Positions 32,323 through 40,692 of a stretch of DNA of 64,000 nt are shown here, one piece after another (the stretch's first letter is position 1; the number at the start of each line of letters is the position of its first letter). The position numbers and the translations under genes were made by a program. The notes under the pieces were generated by a model, which saw nothing but the letters and a program-made list of their open reading frames with translations, searched no databases and was not told the DNA's origin. The stretch covers positions 248,001-312,000 of the forward strand of contig JARLJL010000022.1 of the NCBI GenBank assembly GCA_031291235.1. Reading direction: 5' to 3'. This DNA comes from Sulfuriferula sp. Its GTDB lineage: Bacteria > Pseudomonadota > Gammaproteobacteria > Burkholderiales > Sulfuriferulaceae.

Positions 32323-33447
32323 ATGAGCAAATTCGATTTTTCCATCCCGCGCAGGACTTTTCTTAAAACCATAGGCGCTGCGACTGCGCTGACTGCGATG
32401 GGACCATTGGCAAGCCGGACCGTGCTGGCCGCCGACAAGCTGACTGTGGGTGTGATTTATGTCGGGCCGCGCGGCGATTTCGGTTATAACCAGTCGCATG
32501 CGCAAGCGGCCGCCAATATCAAGAAGATGCCCGGCATCAAGGTGGTAGAAGAAGAGAAAGTACCGGAAACCGTGGCAGTGCAGAAAGTCATGGAGTCGAT
32601 GATAGAGCAGGACGGCGCCAAGCTGATTTTTGCGACTTCGTTCGGTTACTTCGATCCGCACGTATTGAAAATGGCAGCCAAGTATCCTGATGTGCGTTTC
32701 GCTCACTGCGGCGGTTTATGGTCTGAAGGCAAACCCAAGAATGTGGGCAGCTTCTTCGGTTATATCGATGAGTGCGAATACCTGAGCGGTATCGTGGCAG
32801 CGCATGCGACCAAAAGCAAAAAACTGGGCTTTATTGCCGCCAAGCCTATCCCGCAGGTATTGCGTAACATCAACTCGTTCACGCTGGGTGCGCAGTCGAT
32901 AGATCCGTCCATCACTACCCATGTCATCTTCACCGGCGACTGGTCCATGCCGGTCAAGGAAGCTGAAGCCGCCAACGGTCTGATCGATCAGGGTTGCGAC
33001 GTGTTGACCTGTCACGTTGACGGTCCCAAAGTGATCGTCGAGACGGCTGAGAAGCGCGGCGTTTATTCCTGCGGTTATCATGCCAGTCAGGCTGCATTGG
33101 CACCCAAGGGTTATCTGACCGGTGCAGAATGGGACTGGACGACGCCTTACAAGATGCTGGTGACTGCGACTGAGGAAGGCAAACCCATGATCAACTTCCT
33201 GCGTGGCGGACTGAAGGAAGGTTTCGTCAAGATGAGCCCATACGGCAAGGCAGTGACCGCCAAAGCCAAGGCCAAGGCCGACGGCGTCAAAGCCAAAATG
33301 CTCAAGGGCGATTTCGTTATTTTCAAGGGGCCGATCAAGGATAACGCCGGCAATACGGTCATTCAGGCAGGGGTTAGCCTGGGTCAGCAGGACGTTGTGC
33401 TGGAACAGATGAATTATCTGGTTGCCGGTGTCGTCGGCAAGGCCTGA
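32323..33447 (+). CDS. BMP-family ABC transporter substrate-binding protein (Tat-exported)
   Basis: This 374-residue periplasmic binding protein of the basic membrane protein (BMP/Med) family has a twin-arginine signal IPRRTFLKTIGAATAL (Arg10-Arg11) with cleavage near residue 36 (VLAADK). The body starts LTVGVIYVGPRGDFGYNQSHAQAA, a BMP hallmark. The start at 32323 has AGAGGAG upstream; the open frame before it is unconserved. BMP proteins usually bind nucleosides, but here the genes downstream point to a urea-type cargo. A hairpin follows the stop, which may keep this subunit more abundant than the membrane parts. Confidence 0.9.
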   Translation: MSKFDFSIPRRTFLKTIGAATALTAMGPLASRTVLAADKLTVGVIYVGPRGDFGYNQSHAQAAANIKKMPGIKVVEEEKVPETVAVQKVMESMIEQDGAKLIFATSFGYFDPHVLKMAAKYPDVRFAHCGGLWSEGKPKNVGSFFGYIDECEYLSGIVAAHATKSKKLGFIAAKPIPQVLRNINSFTLGAQSIDPSITTHVIFTGDWSMPVKEAEAANGLIDQGCDVLTCHVDGPKVIVETAEKRGVYSCGYHASQAALAPKGYLTGAEWDWTTPYKMLVTATEEGKPMINFLRGGLKEGFVKMSPYGKAVTAKAKAKADGVKAKMLKGDFVIFKGPIKDNAGNTVIQAGVSLGQQDVVLEQMNYLVAGVVGKA

Positions 33448-33454
33448 TGTATTG

Positions 33455-33482
33455 CGGCGCCGGCACATCCGGGCCGGCGCCG
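33455..33482 (+). other. Stable intercistronic hairpin
   Basis: A perfect 10-bp GC stem CGGCGCCGGC/GCCGGCGCCG with an 8-base loop lies between the binding-protein and permease genes, with no T run. Such hairpins commonly protect the upstream message or partly stop transcription, giving excess binding protein. Confidence 0.7.
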
Positions 33483-33507
33483 ATCATGCAGGATTAAGGG
33501 GGAATTT

Positions 33508-34596
33508 ATGGAACTGACACGGCGATTTTTGCCACTGGTCGAAGCGGTCGGCATACCGGTGATGGCACTATTGGTCGCAATGCTGCTGTTTGCCGGTTTT
33601 GTCGCGGCTGTCGGGCAATCCCCGCTGGAAGTATTTGTATTGCTCTATAAAGGCGCTTTCGGTTCTTCATTTTCATGGCAGAACACCTTGCTGAGGGCTG
33701 CACCATTGATATTGACCGGGCTGGCCGTGGCCATTCCGGCACAGGCAGGCATGGTGATTATCGGCGGCGAAGGCGCACTGGCGCTGGGGGCGCTAACGTC
33801 AGCCGTTGCTGCGAGCGCATTGCAGGGGGCATCGCCGCATTGGGTGCAGGCCGGCATGTTGCTGTCCGGAGCGTTATGCGGCGGTGTGTGGATAGGGTTA
33901 TCCGGCTGGTTACGGCAGTATCGCGGCGTGAACGAGACGATAGGCAGCCTGCTGTTGTCGTATATCGCCATTGCCTTGCTTAATTTTTTCGTTGAGGGGC
34001 CGCTGAAAGACCCGGCCAGCCTGAACAAGCCTTCCACGGCGCCCATAGGCGACGCCAATATGATAGGCAATCTACCGGGCATGGATGTGCATTACGGTTT
34101 GCTGTTCGGCGCGATATTCGCGCTCGTTACCTGGGTGATACTGAAATTCACCACCGTAGGCTTTGCCCTGAAAACCGTGGGCGGTAATCCTCGTGCAGCG
34201 CAGATGGCGGGTTTGCGCGTTAATTACTGGATAGTAGGTGCAGCGTTTGCCGGAGGATCCGCCGCCGGACTGGCCGGTGCGATTGAAGTTGCCGCCGTGC
34301 AGGGCGCGGCGAATGCGTCGGTGGTGGCCGGTTACGGTTATGCCGGGATACTGGTTGCGTTTATCGCTCGTCAAAATCCGTTTGCAGTGATACCGGTAGC
34401 GGTGCTGATCGGCGGCATAAATGCTGCGGGCGGTATGCTGCAGCGCAGGCTGGATATGCCCGATGCCACTGTGCTGGTGCTGCAGGGCATTATTTTCGTG
34501 GTGATTATCGCGAGCGAGACATTGAACGGTCGGCTGCGCTTGATCAAATTTAAACCCCTGTCGCCGGTCAGTGCGGCGATTTCTGCTAAAACCTGA
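33508..34596 (+). CDS. ABC transporter permease (BMP/nucleoside type), first
   Basis: This 362-residue inner-membrane permease of the BPD_transp_2 class has about nine hydrophobic segments. The segment GFALKTVGGNPRAAQMAGLRVNYW is the ATPase-contacting loop typical of YufP-like permeases. The ribosome site AAGGGGGA precedes the ATG. It pairs with the second permease, 14 bases downstream, and the ATPase at 36278. Confidence 0.9.
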   Translation: MELTRRFLPLVEAVGIPVMALLVAMLLFAGFVAAVGQSPLEVFVLLYKGAFGSSFSWQNTLLRAAPLILTGLAVAIPAQAGMVIIGGEGALALGALTSAVAASALQGASPHWVQAGMLLSGALCGGVWIGLSGWLRQYRGVNETIGSLLLSYIAIALLNFFVEGPLKDPASLNKPSTAPIGDANMIGNLPGMDVHYGLLFGAIFALVTWVILKFTTVGFALKTVGGNPRAAQMAGLRVNYWIVGAAFAGGSAAGLAGAIEVAAVQGAANASVVAGYGYAGILVAFIARQNPFAVIPVAVLIGGINAAGGMLQRRLDMPDATVLVLQGIIFVVIIASETLNGRLRLIKFKPLSPVSAAISAKT

Positions 34597-34610
34597 AGGG
34601 GTATCCGGTT

Positions 34611-35543
34611 ATGGTTGCTGTCGATGGATTGGGATGGTGGGGCGTGCCGCTGGCGATATTTGCCGGGGCCATACGCGTCAGTACGCCTTACTTGCTGGTA
34701 AGTCTGGGCGAATGCATTACGGAGAAGTCCGGCCGCATCAACCTCGGGCTGGAGGGGGTGTTGATCATGGGTGCGATGGCGGGTTACGGTACTTCGCTGG
34801 CTACCGGATCGGCGTGGGCGGGTGTGCTGGCCGCAGGGCTGGTAGGCGCGCTGCTGGGATTGCTGCATGGTTTGCTATGCAGCTTGCGCCGGGTTAACGA
34901 TATCGCTATCGGCATCAGCATTATGCTGTTCGGCACCGGGCTGGCATTTTTTCTCGGCAAGCCGCTGGTGCAGCCGCAGGCGCCGATGCTAAACGCTATT
35001 CCGTTCGGGTTCTGGAGCAGTTCGCCGCAGATTCAGTCGGCGTTGCAAATCAACCCGCTGTTTTTGATCGGTATCGTGCTGGCGGTTGTGCTGCACTATG
35101 CATTTCGCTATACCCGCTGGGGCATGCAGCTGCGCATCGTCGGCGATAGCGCAGATGCAGCGCTGGCGCTGGGTTTACGCGTGTTGCCTACACGCATACT
35201 GGCGACTGTGATCGGCGGATTTCTTGCGGGCGTCGGCGGTGCTTTCCTGTCGCTTTATTATCCGGGCAGCTGGAATGAGGGGCTGTCGTCCGGGCAGGGG
35301 ATTATTGCGGTAGCGCTGGTTATTTTCGCGCGCTGGGAGCCGTTGCGCTGCCTGTGGGCTTCCCTGCTGTTCGGCGGGGCCGGGGCGCTGGGGCCGGCCT
35401 TGCAGGCGATGGGGATTACCAGCGGTTACTATCTGTTCAATGCGGCCCCCTATGTGCTGACGCTGGGGATTTTAATTGCGACGGGCTCACCCAGCCGTAC
35501 CCTGGCCGGCGCTCCCGGCGAGCTGAGTCTGGTACGAAATTAG
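34611..35543 (+). CDS. ABC transporter permease (BMP/nucleoside type), second
   Basis: This 310-residue YufQ-like permease has the opening motif STPYLLVSLGECITEKSGRINLGLEGVLIMGA and the coupling loop GMQLRIVGDSADAALALGLRV. It has about eight to nine membrane segments. It follows the first permease with a 14-base gap. The two permeases are different in sequence, as is normal for a heterodimeric BMP importer. Confidence 0.9.
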   Translation: MVAVDGLGWWGVPLAIFAGAIRVSTPYLLVSLGECITEKSGRINLGLEGVLIMGAMAGYGTSLATGSAWAGVLAAGLVGALLGLLHGLLCSLRRVNDIAIGISIMLFGTGLAFFLGKPLVQPQAPMLNAIPFGFWSSSPQIQSALQINPLFLIGIVLAVVLHYAFRYTRWGMQLRIVGDSADAALALGLRVLPTRILATVIGGFLAGVGGAFLSLYYPGSWNEGLSSGQGIIAVALVIFARWEPLRCLWASLLFGGAGALGPALQAMGITSGYYLFNAAPYVLTLGILIATGSPSRTLAGAPGELSLVRN

Positions 35544-35594
35544 GAGAAACACATTGAGCGCGAACCATGCAATCAAATTTGGAGGGCTGCGGAT

Positions 35595-36281
35595 ATGAGC
35601 GCCAATTACATACAGGCCGATCCCTACGAATGGCCGTTCGACGGCAAGCTTTGCCCGTCGAATACGGCGCTGATCGTGATCGATATGCAGACGGATTTCT
35701 GCGGGCATGGCGGCTACGTTGACAGGATGGGCTACGACATTACGCTGACGCGCGCACCGATCCCCGCCATATCTCAACTGCTGGATACGATGCGTACTCA
35801 GGGTTACATGATTATTCACACCCGCGAAGGCCATCGCACCGACCTTTCCGATCTGCCGGAGAACAAGCTGTGGCGTTCGCGGCGTATCGGCGCCGGCATC
35901 GGCGACAGCGGCCCGTGCGGACGGGTGCTGGTGCGCGGAGAACCGGGGTGGGAGATTATTCCCGAGCTGGCGCCGATGGCCGATGAAGTCATTATCGATA
36001 AACCGGGCAAAGGGTCGTTTTATGCCACGGATTTGGAATTGATACTGCATACCCGCGGCATTCGCAACATCATCCTGACCGGTATTACCACAGACGTTTG
36101 CGTGCATACCACGATGCGCGAGGCCAATGACCGCGGTTTCGAATGTCTGTTGGTCGAGGACGGCTGCGCGGCCACCGACCACGCCAATCACCTGGCCGCT
36201 CTCAATATGGTGAAAATGCAGGGCGGCGTGTTCGGTGCCGTAGCAAGCAGCGCCGCCATTCTGGAAGGGTTGCCGGAATGA
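35595..36281 (+). CDS. biuH: Biuret hydrolase-like cysteine hydrolase
   Basis: This 228-residue member of the isochorismatase-like cysteine hydrolases has a catalytic triad read as Asp30 (VIDMQTDF), Lys136 ([10 protein letters not shown]) and Cys169 ([17 protein letters not shown]). Its N-terminal phrase [12 protein letters not shown] and the segment [13 protein letters not shown] closely resemble known biuret hydrolases, which convert biuret to allophanate and ammonia. The related ureidoacrylate hydrolase RutB is an alternative, but no rut genes are near. GGAGG precedes the ATG; the stop overlaps the ATPase start as ATGA, placing the enzyme inside the transporter genes. Confidence 0.78.
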   Translation: MSANYIQADPYEWPFDGKLCPSNTALIVIDMQTDFCGHGGYVDRMGYDITLTRAPIPAISQLLDTMRTQGYMIIHTREGHRTDLSDLPENKLWRSRRIGAGIGDSGPCGRVLVRGEPGWEIIPELAPMADEVIIDKPGKGSFYATDLELILHTRGIRNIILTGITTDVCVHTTMREANDRGFECLLVEDGCAATDHANHLAALNMVKMQGGVFGAVASSAAILEGLPE

Positions 36282-37846
36282 AACCAGTGGAAATGGTAGC
36301 ACCCGCCACCGGCGCACTCGAACTCGAGATCATGGGCATGAGCAAACGCTTCGGCGATGTTGTCGCACTCGATGACGTCAGTTTGCATATTCCTGCCGGC
36401 GGCTTTCATGCCTTGCTGGGCGAAAATGGGGCCGGCAAATCCACGCTGGTGAAATGTCTGGTGGGATTCTACACGGCAGATCAGGGTACCGTGCTGGTCG
36501 ACAACCGCGAGGTGCAGATTGCCAACCCCAAGGACGCGTCGCAGCTCGGTATCGGTATGGTTTATCAGCACTTTACCCTGGTGCCGAGTATGACCGTGGC
36601 GGAAAATCTGGTGGTGGCGCGGGGTGCATTGCCGGCGTTTATCAACTGGCACGAGGAGCGTGCCCGGCTGTCCGACTTCATGGCGACATTGCCTTTTAAA
36701 ATCCCGCTCGACAAACCTGCCGGTTCGCTGGCCGCAGGCGAGAAGCAGAAAGTCGAGATTATCAAGCAGCTTTATTTGCAGCGCCGCTTGCTGATACTGG
36801 ACGAACCGACTTCGGTATTGACGCCGGACGAGGCCGACGAAGCGCTGGGGCTGGTCGGCGATCTGGCGCGGCAGAAGCTGTTGACGGTGCTGATCATTAC
36901 CCACAAATTCCGCGAAGTCACGGCGTATGCCGATGCGGTCACGGTATTGCGCCGCGGTCGGTTTGCCGGTAGCGGCGCGCTACCGGAACTGACCATCGAG
37001 CATATGGCAGAAATGATGGTAGGCAGCCCGGTAGCGCAGGATGTTGCGCCGCGCACCCAGCATACTCCCGTGGCGGACGTGCCGCCGAGATTGCTCATCG
37101 ATCAGCTGTGTGCACAGGGCGACCACGGTTTGCCTGTGCTCAGAGGCGTCAATTTGAGCGTGCGGCCCGGCGAAATACTGGGCATAGCCGGGGTGTCCGG
37201 GAACGGCCAGAAGGCGCTGGTGGAAGTGCTGACCGGTCAGCGCGGCAAAACGGGCGGGACGGTGCTGGTTAACGGTTTGCCTTATAGCGGCAGGCGCAAG
37301 GAGCAAACCTTGAACAAGGTATATAGCCTGCCGGAAGAACCGTTGCGTAACGCCTGCGTCGCGAGTCTGTCGGTCGCGCACAACATGTCGTTGCGCAATT
37401 ACGACAAGCCGCCGCTGGCTCGCTGGGGCTGGATCAGCCAGCGTGCAATGCGCAAACAGGCCAATGGCTATGTCGAAACTTTCCGCGTCAAAACGCCGGG
37501 GATCGATGCCCGCATTCAGACGCTGTCGGGCGGTAATGTGCAGCGCGCCGTGCTGGCCAGGGAGCTGTCGCATCCGGTGGAACTGTTGATTGTCGCCAAT
37601 CCCGTATTCGGGCTGGATTTCAATGCGGTCGCCGAAACCCATGCGCGGTTGCTGGCGGCGCGCAATGCCGGTGCGGCAGTATTGCTGGTCAGCGAAGATC
37701 TGGACGAGCTGCTTGAGCTTGCCGACCGTATTGCAGTGATGAGCGACGGTCGCATCGTATTTGAAACGCCGGCTGAAAAAGCCGATGTGCGCGAGCTAGG
37801 TCATTATATGGCCGGCGGACATGAGGAAACCGAGGTGATGCAATGA
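36278..37846 (+). CDS. ABC transporter ATP-binding protein (double ATPase, BMP type)
   Basis: This 522-residue protein contains two fused ABC domains. The first has Walker [10 protein letters not shown] (about 48-56), signature [11 protein letters not shown] and Walker [10 protein letters not shown]. The second has the degenerate P-loop GVSGNGQKA usual for this family, signature [14 protein letters not shown] and Walker [14 protein letters not shown]. It energises the importer formed by the two permeases. It overlaps hydrolase genes on both sides (ATGA each), so transporter and enzymes are translationally coupled. The start at 36278 is fixed by this overlap and by the loss of conservation upstream. 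Confidence 0.93.
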   Translation: MKPVEMVAPATGALELEIMGMSKRFGDVVALDDVSLHIPAGGFHALLGENGAGKSTLVKCLVGFYTADQGTVLVDNREVQIANPKDASQLGIGMVYQHFTLVPSMTVAENLVVARGALPAFINWHEERARLSDFMATLPFKIPLDKPAGSLAAGEKQKVEIIKQLYLQRRLLILDEPTSVLTPDEADEALGLVGDLARQKLLTVLIITHKFREVTAYADAVTVLRRGRFAGSGALPELTIEHMAEMMVGSPVAQDVAPRTQHTPVADVPPRLLIDQLCAQGDHGLPVLRGVNLSVRPGEILGIAGVSGNGQKALVEVLTGQRGKTGGTVLVNGLPYSGRRKEQTLNKVYSLPEEPLRNACVASLSVAHNMSLRNYDKPPLARWGWISQRAMRKQANGYVETFRVKTPGIDARIQTLSGGNVQRAVLARELSHPVELLIVANPVFGLDFNAVAETHARLLAARNAGAAVLLVSEDLDELLELADRIAVMSDGRIVFETPAEKADVRELGHYMAGGHEETEVMQ

Positions 37847-38547
37847 TGCCATCCATCCCTTACCCCGACTCTTATGAAGTGGCGGCCGAGCCTTACGGGT
37901 TCGATTTTCCGACAGCGCAAACGGCCGTTATCATGATAGATATGCAGCGCGATTTCATACTGCCCGGCGGTTTCGGCGCCAGCCTGGGCAACGATGTCGG
38001 CCGGCTTGCCGCTACTGTGCCCGTTGCCCGCCATTTGCTGGACTGGTGCAGGGCGCGCGGCATGCTGGTCGTGCATACCAAGGAAGCGCATGCCGGCGAT
38101 TTGTCCGATTGTCCGCTGTCGAAACTGAATCGCGGCAATCCTTCCGTGCGCATCGGTGACCCCAGCCCGATGGGGCGCATCCTGATCGACGGCGAGGAAG
38201 GCAGCGATTTTGTCGATGAACTTGCGCCGTTGCCCGGGGAGGTCGTCATCGTCAAACCCGGCAAGGGCGCTTTTCATGCGACCGAATTGGGCAATATTCT
38301 CAGCAAGGCCAATATTACCCATCTGCTGTTCGGGGGCGTCACCACCGAGGTGTGCGTGCAGACCACGATGCGCGAAGCCAACGACCGCGGTTATGAGTGC
38401 CTGCTGATCGAGGATGCGACCGAGAGCTATTTCCCCGAATTCAAACAGGCAACCATCGCCATGATACGCGCCCAGGGCGGGATAGTCGGCTGGACGGCGC
38501 CGCTGTCGGCATTATTGTTAGCCATACCGGGACACTTGCATGAATAA
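37843..38547 (+). CDS. Second cysteine hydrolase of the operon, candidate triuret hydrolase
   Basis: This 234-residue isochorismatase-like hydrolase has triad Asp33 (MIDMQRDF), Lys138 (VKPGKGAF) and Cys171 ([19 protein letters not shown]). It is a paralogue of the biuret hydrolase-like enzyme, with a different N-terminus and the segment RIGDPSPMGRIL. Context suggests triuret hydrolase (TrtA), which yields carboxybiuret, the substrate of AtzE encoded next. Sequence alone cannot exclude another amide or ureide. The start ATGATG overlaps the ATPase stop, and the end overlaps atzG by 8 bases. Confidence 0.6.
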   Translation: MMPSIPYPDSYEVAAEPYGFDFPTAQTAVIMIDMQRDFILPGGFGASLGNDVGRLAATVPVARHLLDWCRARGMLVVHTKEAHAGDLSDCPLSKLNRGNPSVRIGDPSPMGRILIDGEEGSDFVDELAPLPGEVVIVKPGKGAFHATELGNILSKANITHLLFGGVTTEVCVQTTMREANDRGYECLLIEDATESYFPEFKQATIAMIRAQGGIVGWTAPLSALLLAIPGHLHE

Positions 38548-38725
38548 GGAAATCGATTTGCAACATTACGTCGAAGCTGCGCTGGCATTGCAAAACATGC
38601 AGGTAGACGCGCAGCGGCTGGAATCCATAATCCGGCAATTTACGCTGCTTGCCGCCATGGCCGATAGCTTCATGGCCGAGCCGCTGCCCCCCGCACTTGA
38701 ATCCGCTCCACTGTACCGCTTATGA
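38540..38725 (+). CDS. atzG: AtzG/HpxX-like small subunit (DUF4089)
   Basis: This 61-residue helical protein ends FMAEPLPPALESAPLYRL, the DUF4089 signature. AtzG forms a complex with the amidase AtzE and is needed for its stability. The gene overlaps both neighbours (8 and 4 bases), which fits a tight stoichiometric partner. In oxalurate-utilising enterobacteria the homologue is HpxX. Confidence 0.82.
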   Translation: MNKEIDLQHYVEAALALQNMQVDAQRLESIIRQFTLLAAMADSFMAEPLPPALESAPLYRL

Positions 38726-40119
38726 GCCATTATCCAACCACAGCCCTGGATTGCGTTAACGCCTTTGCGCTGTCGCAAATTTCCGCACGCGAGCTCGCCG
38801 TTGCCGCACTGGAACGCATTTCCGCCCAAAATGAGGCGCTGAATGCCTTTACCGAAATTACCGGCCAACGTGCCCTGGCGGAAGCCGATGCGCTGGATAA
38901 GGCATTTCGGCGCGGGGACGGGTTTCCTACGCTGGCTGCTGTGCCTTATGCAGTAAAAAATCTGTTCGACATCGCCGGCGTCACGACGCTGGCCGGCGCG
39001 CAAATCCTGAGCCGCAATCCGCCGGCCGAGCGCGATGCCGTGCTGGTCGAGCGCATCAGCGCCGGCGGCGGTTTGCTGATGGGCGCGCTGAATATGGATG
39101 CGCTGGCGTACGGATTTACGACTGAAAACACCTATTACGGCGTCACCCGCAACCCGCACGATCCATTGCGCAGCGCCGGCGGATCGTCGGGCGGGACGGG
39201 GGCGGCTGTTGCCGCAGGACTGGTGCCGATAGCGCTGGGCAGCGATACCAACGGTTCGATACGGGTGCCGTCGTCGCTGTGCGGCGTGTTCGGACTCAAG
39301 CCGACTTACGGTCGTTTGCCGCGTACGGGAAGTTTCCCATTTGTGGCCAGCTTCGATCATCTCGGCCCGCTGGCAGGTAATGCGGCGGATCTGGCGCTGG
39401 CTTACGACGCCATGCAAGGGCACGATGCCGGCGACCCCGCCTGCGCGCAACGGCCTGTCGCGAAGACGCTGGATACGCTCAAACACGGCATGAAAGGGCT
39501 GCGAGTAGCGCGTCTGGCCGGTTATTTCGACGATAATGCCGGCGACGAGGCGCGCTGGGCTGCCTCCGTTGCGGCTACGGCGCTGGGCGCGTGCGAAGAA
39601 GTGGTGCTGGAAGGGACAGATCGGGCCAGGGCGGCGGCTTTCGTCATTACCGCATCCGAGGGCGGGGCTTTGCATCTCGATAATTTGCGCACTCGTCCCG
39701 AAGAGTTCGAGCCGCTGTCGGTGGACAGGCTGACGGCAGGTACGCTGGTACCGGCCAGCTGGTATCAGCATGCGCAGCGCTATCGGCGGCAGTATCTGGC
39801 GCGCATGCTGGCTCTGTTCGACAAATACGATGTGCTGATTGCACCGGCTACGCCGGTTACCGCACCGTTGCTCGGTCAGGAGTATATTGCCATCGGCCCG
39901 CGGCAACTGCCTACCCGGCCCAATCTCGGATTACTTACCCAGCCGATATCGTTCGTCGGCATGCCGGTCGCTGTGGCGCCGCTATGGCCTGCGGGAGGGT
40001 TGCCTATAGGCGTGCAGCTGATTGCGGCACCGTGGCGCGAGGATTTGTGTTTGCGCGCGGCCTGGGCGTTACAGGAGCAGGGGCTGGCTTATAGCCGTAT
40101 GCCAGGGAGTGCAGCATGA
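38722..40119 (+). CDS. atzE: AtzE/HpxY-like amidase (amidase signature family)
   Basis: This 465-residue serine amidase carries the Ser-cisSer-Lys triad as Lys79 (VPYAVKNLFD), Ser155 (SAGGSSGGTG) and Ser179 (GSDTNGSIRVPSS). AtzE hydrolyses 1-carboxybiuret to 1,3-dicarboxyurea in cyanuric acid catabolism; HpxY homologues work on oxalurate. The preceding DUF4089 subunit and following DUF3225 gene give the AtzG-AtzE-AtzH order. Full length; all three catalytic residues present. The true substrate depends on the two hydrolases upstream, which favour carboxybiuret. Confidence 0.82.
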   Translation: MSHYPTTALDCVNAFALSQISARELAVAALERISAQNEALNAFTEITGQRALAEADALDKAFRRGDGFPTLAAVPYAVKNLFDIAGVTTLAGAQILSRNPPAERDAVLVERISAGGGLLMGALNMDALAYGFTTENTYYGVTRNPHDPLRSAGGSSGGTGAAVAAGLVPIALGSDTNGSIRVPSSLCGVFGLKPTYGRLPRTGSFPFVASFDHLGPLAGNAADLALAYDAMQGHDAGDPACAQRPVAKTLDTLKHGMKGLRVARLAGYFDDNAGDEARWAASVAATALGACEEVVLEGTDRARAAAFVITASEGGALHLDNLRTRPEEFEPLSVDRLTAGTLVPASWYQHAQRYRRQYLARMLALFDKYDVLIAPATPVTAPLLGQEYIAIGPRQLPTRPNLGLLTQPISFVGMPVAVAPLWPAGGLPIGVQLIAAPWREDLCLRAAWALQEQGLAYSRMPGSAA

Positions 40120-40535
40120 TACAACCCGGACAAATCAATCAGGATGCGGTACTGGCGGAAGTGACTGAGCTGTTCGAACGCTATGAAACGGCTTTGATGG
40201 AGAATGATCTGGCATTGCTGGATCAGCTTTTCTGGCAAAACGAACTGACGGTACGTTTCGGCACCGCTGAAAATCTGTACGGTATCGAAGCCATTCGGGT
40301 ATTCCGCAAGTTGCGCAACACGGATACGCTGGAACGGGTATTGCGGCGTCCGTGCGTGATTACCTACGGTCAGGATTTCGCCACGACGACTACCGAGTTC
40401 TTCAGAGAGGATGGGTTGAGCGGGCGGCAAAGTCAGACCTGGGTTCGCTTTCCTGAAGGATGGCGCGTGGTTTCCGCGCACGTCAGCCTGAATGAAAACA
40501 AAACAGCATTTCCTGCCGGGAGCACTGCCGTCTAG
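40116..40535 (+). CDS. atzH: AtzH/HpxZ-like protein (DUF3225)
   Basis: This 139-residue NTF2-fold protein of the DUF3225 family has the motifs LFERYETALMENDLALLDQLFW, TAENLYGIEAIRVFR and GWRVVSAHVSL. AtzH homologues deamidate 1,3-dicarboxyurea to allophanate; HpxZ is the counterpart in oxalurate clusters. ATGA overlap with atzE. It ends the operon; no terminator with a T run was found in the 157 bases before flhB. Confidence 0.8.
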   Translation: MIQPGQINQDAVLAEVTELFERYETALMENDLALLDQLFWQNELTVRFGTAENLYGIEAIRVFRKLRNTDTLERVLRRPCVITYGQDFATTTTEFFREDGLSGRQSQTWVRFPEGWRVVSAHVSLNENKTAFPAGSTAV

Positions 40536-40692
40536 TCGCCGTTATCGCGATATTTCCCTTATTTCAGCCTTGTAACAGGAAAAGCAGGGGTTTTACTGCT
40601 TTATTCCTGCGATGCTCGTTCGACTTTCTCGTCAATAATTGAAACTGTGCAATCCGTCTTTGTGTGAGGCGGATATTCAGGAGCAATGAGCG

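Noticed and set aside
35595..38547. Isochorismatase or RutB (pyrimidine degradation) for the two hydrolases
   Set aside because: No siderophore or rut genes are nearby, and the AtzG-AtzE-AtzH neighbours and biuret-hydrolase-like N-terminus favour ureide hydrolases. RutB-like activity is not fully excluded.
40536..40692. sigma54 or sigma28 promoter before flhB
   Set aside because: No GG-N10-GC pair and no TAAA/GCCGATAA-type spacing could be found in these 157 bases; the flagellar genes may be read from upstream or from a sigma70 promoter.
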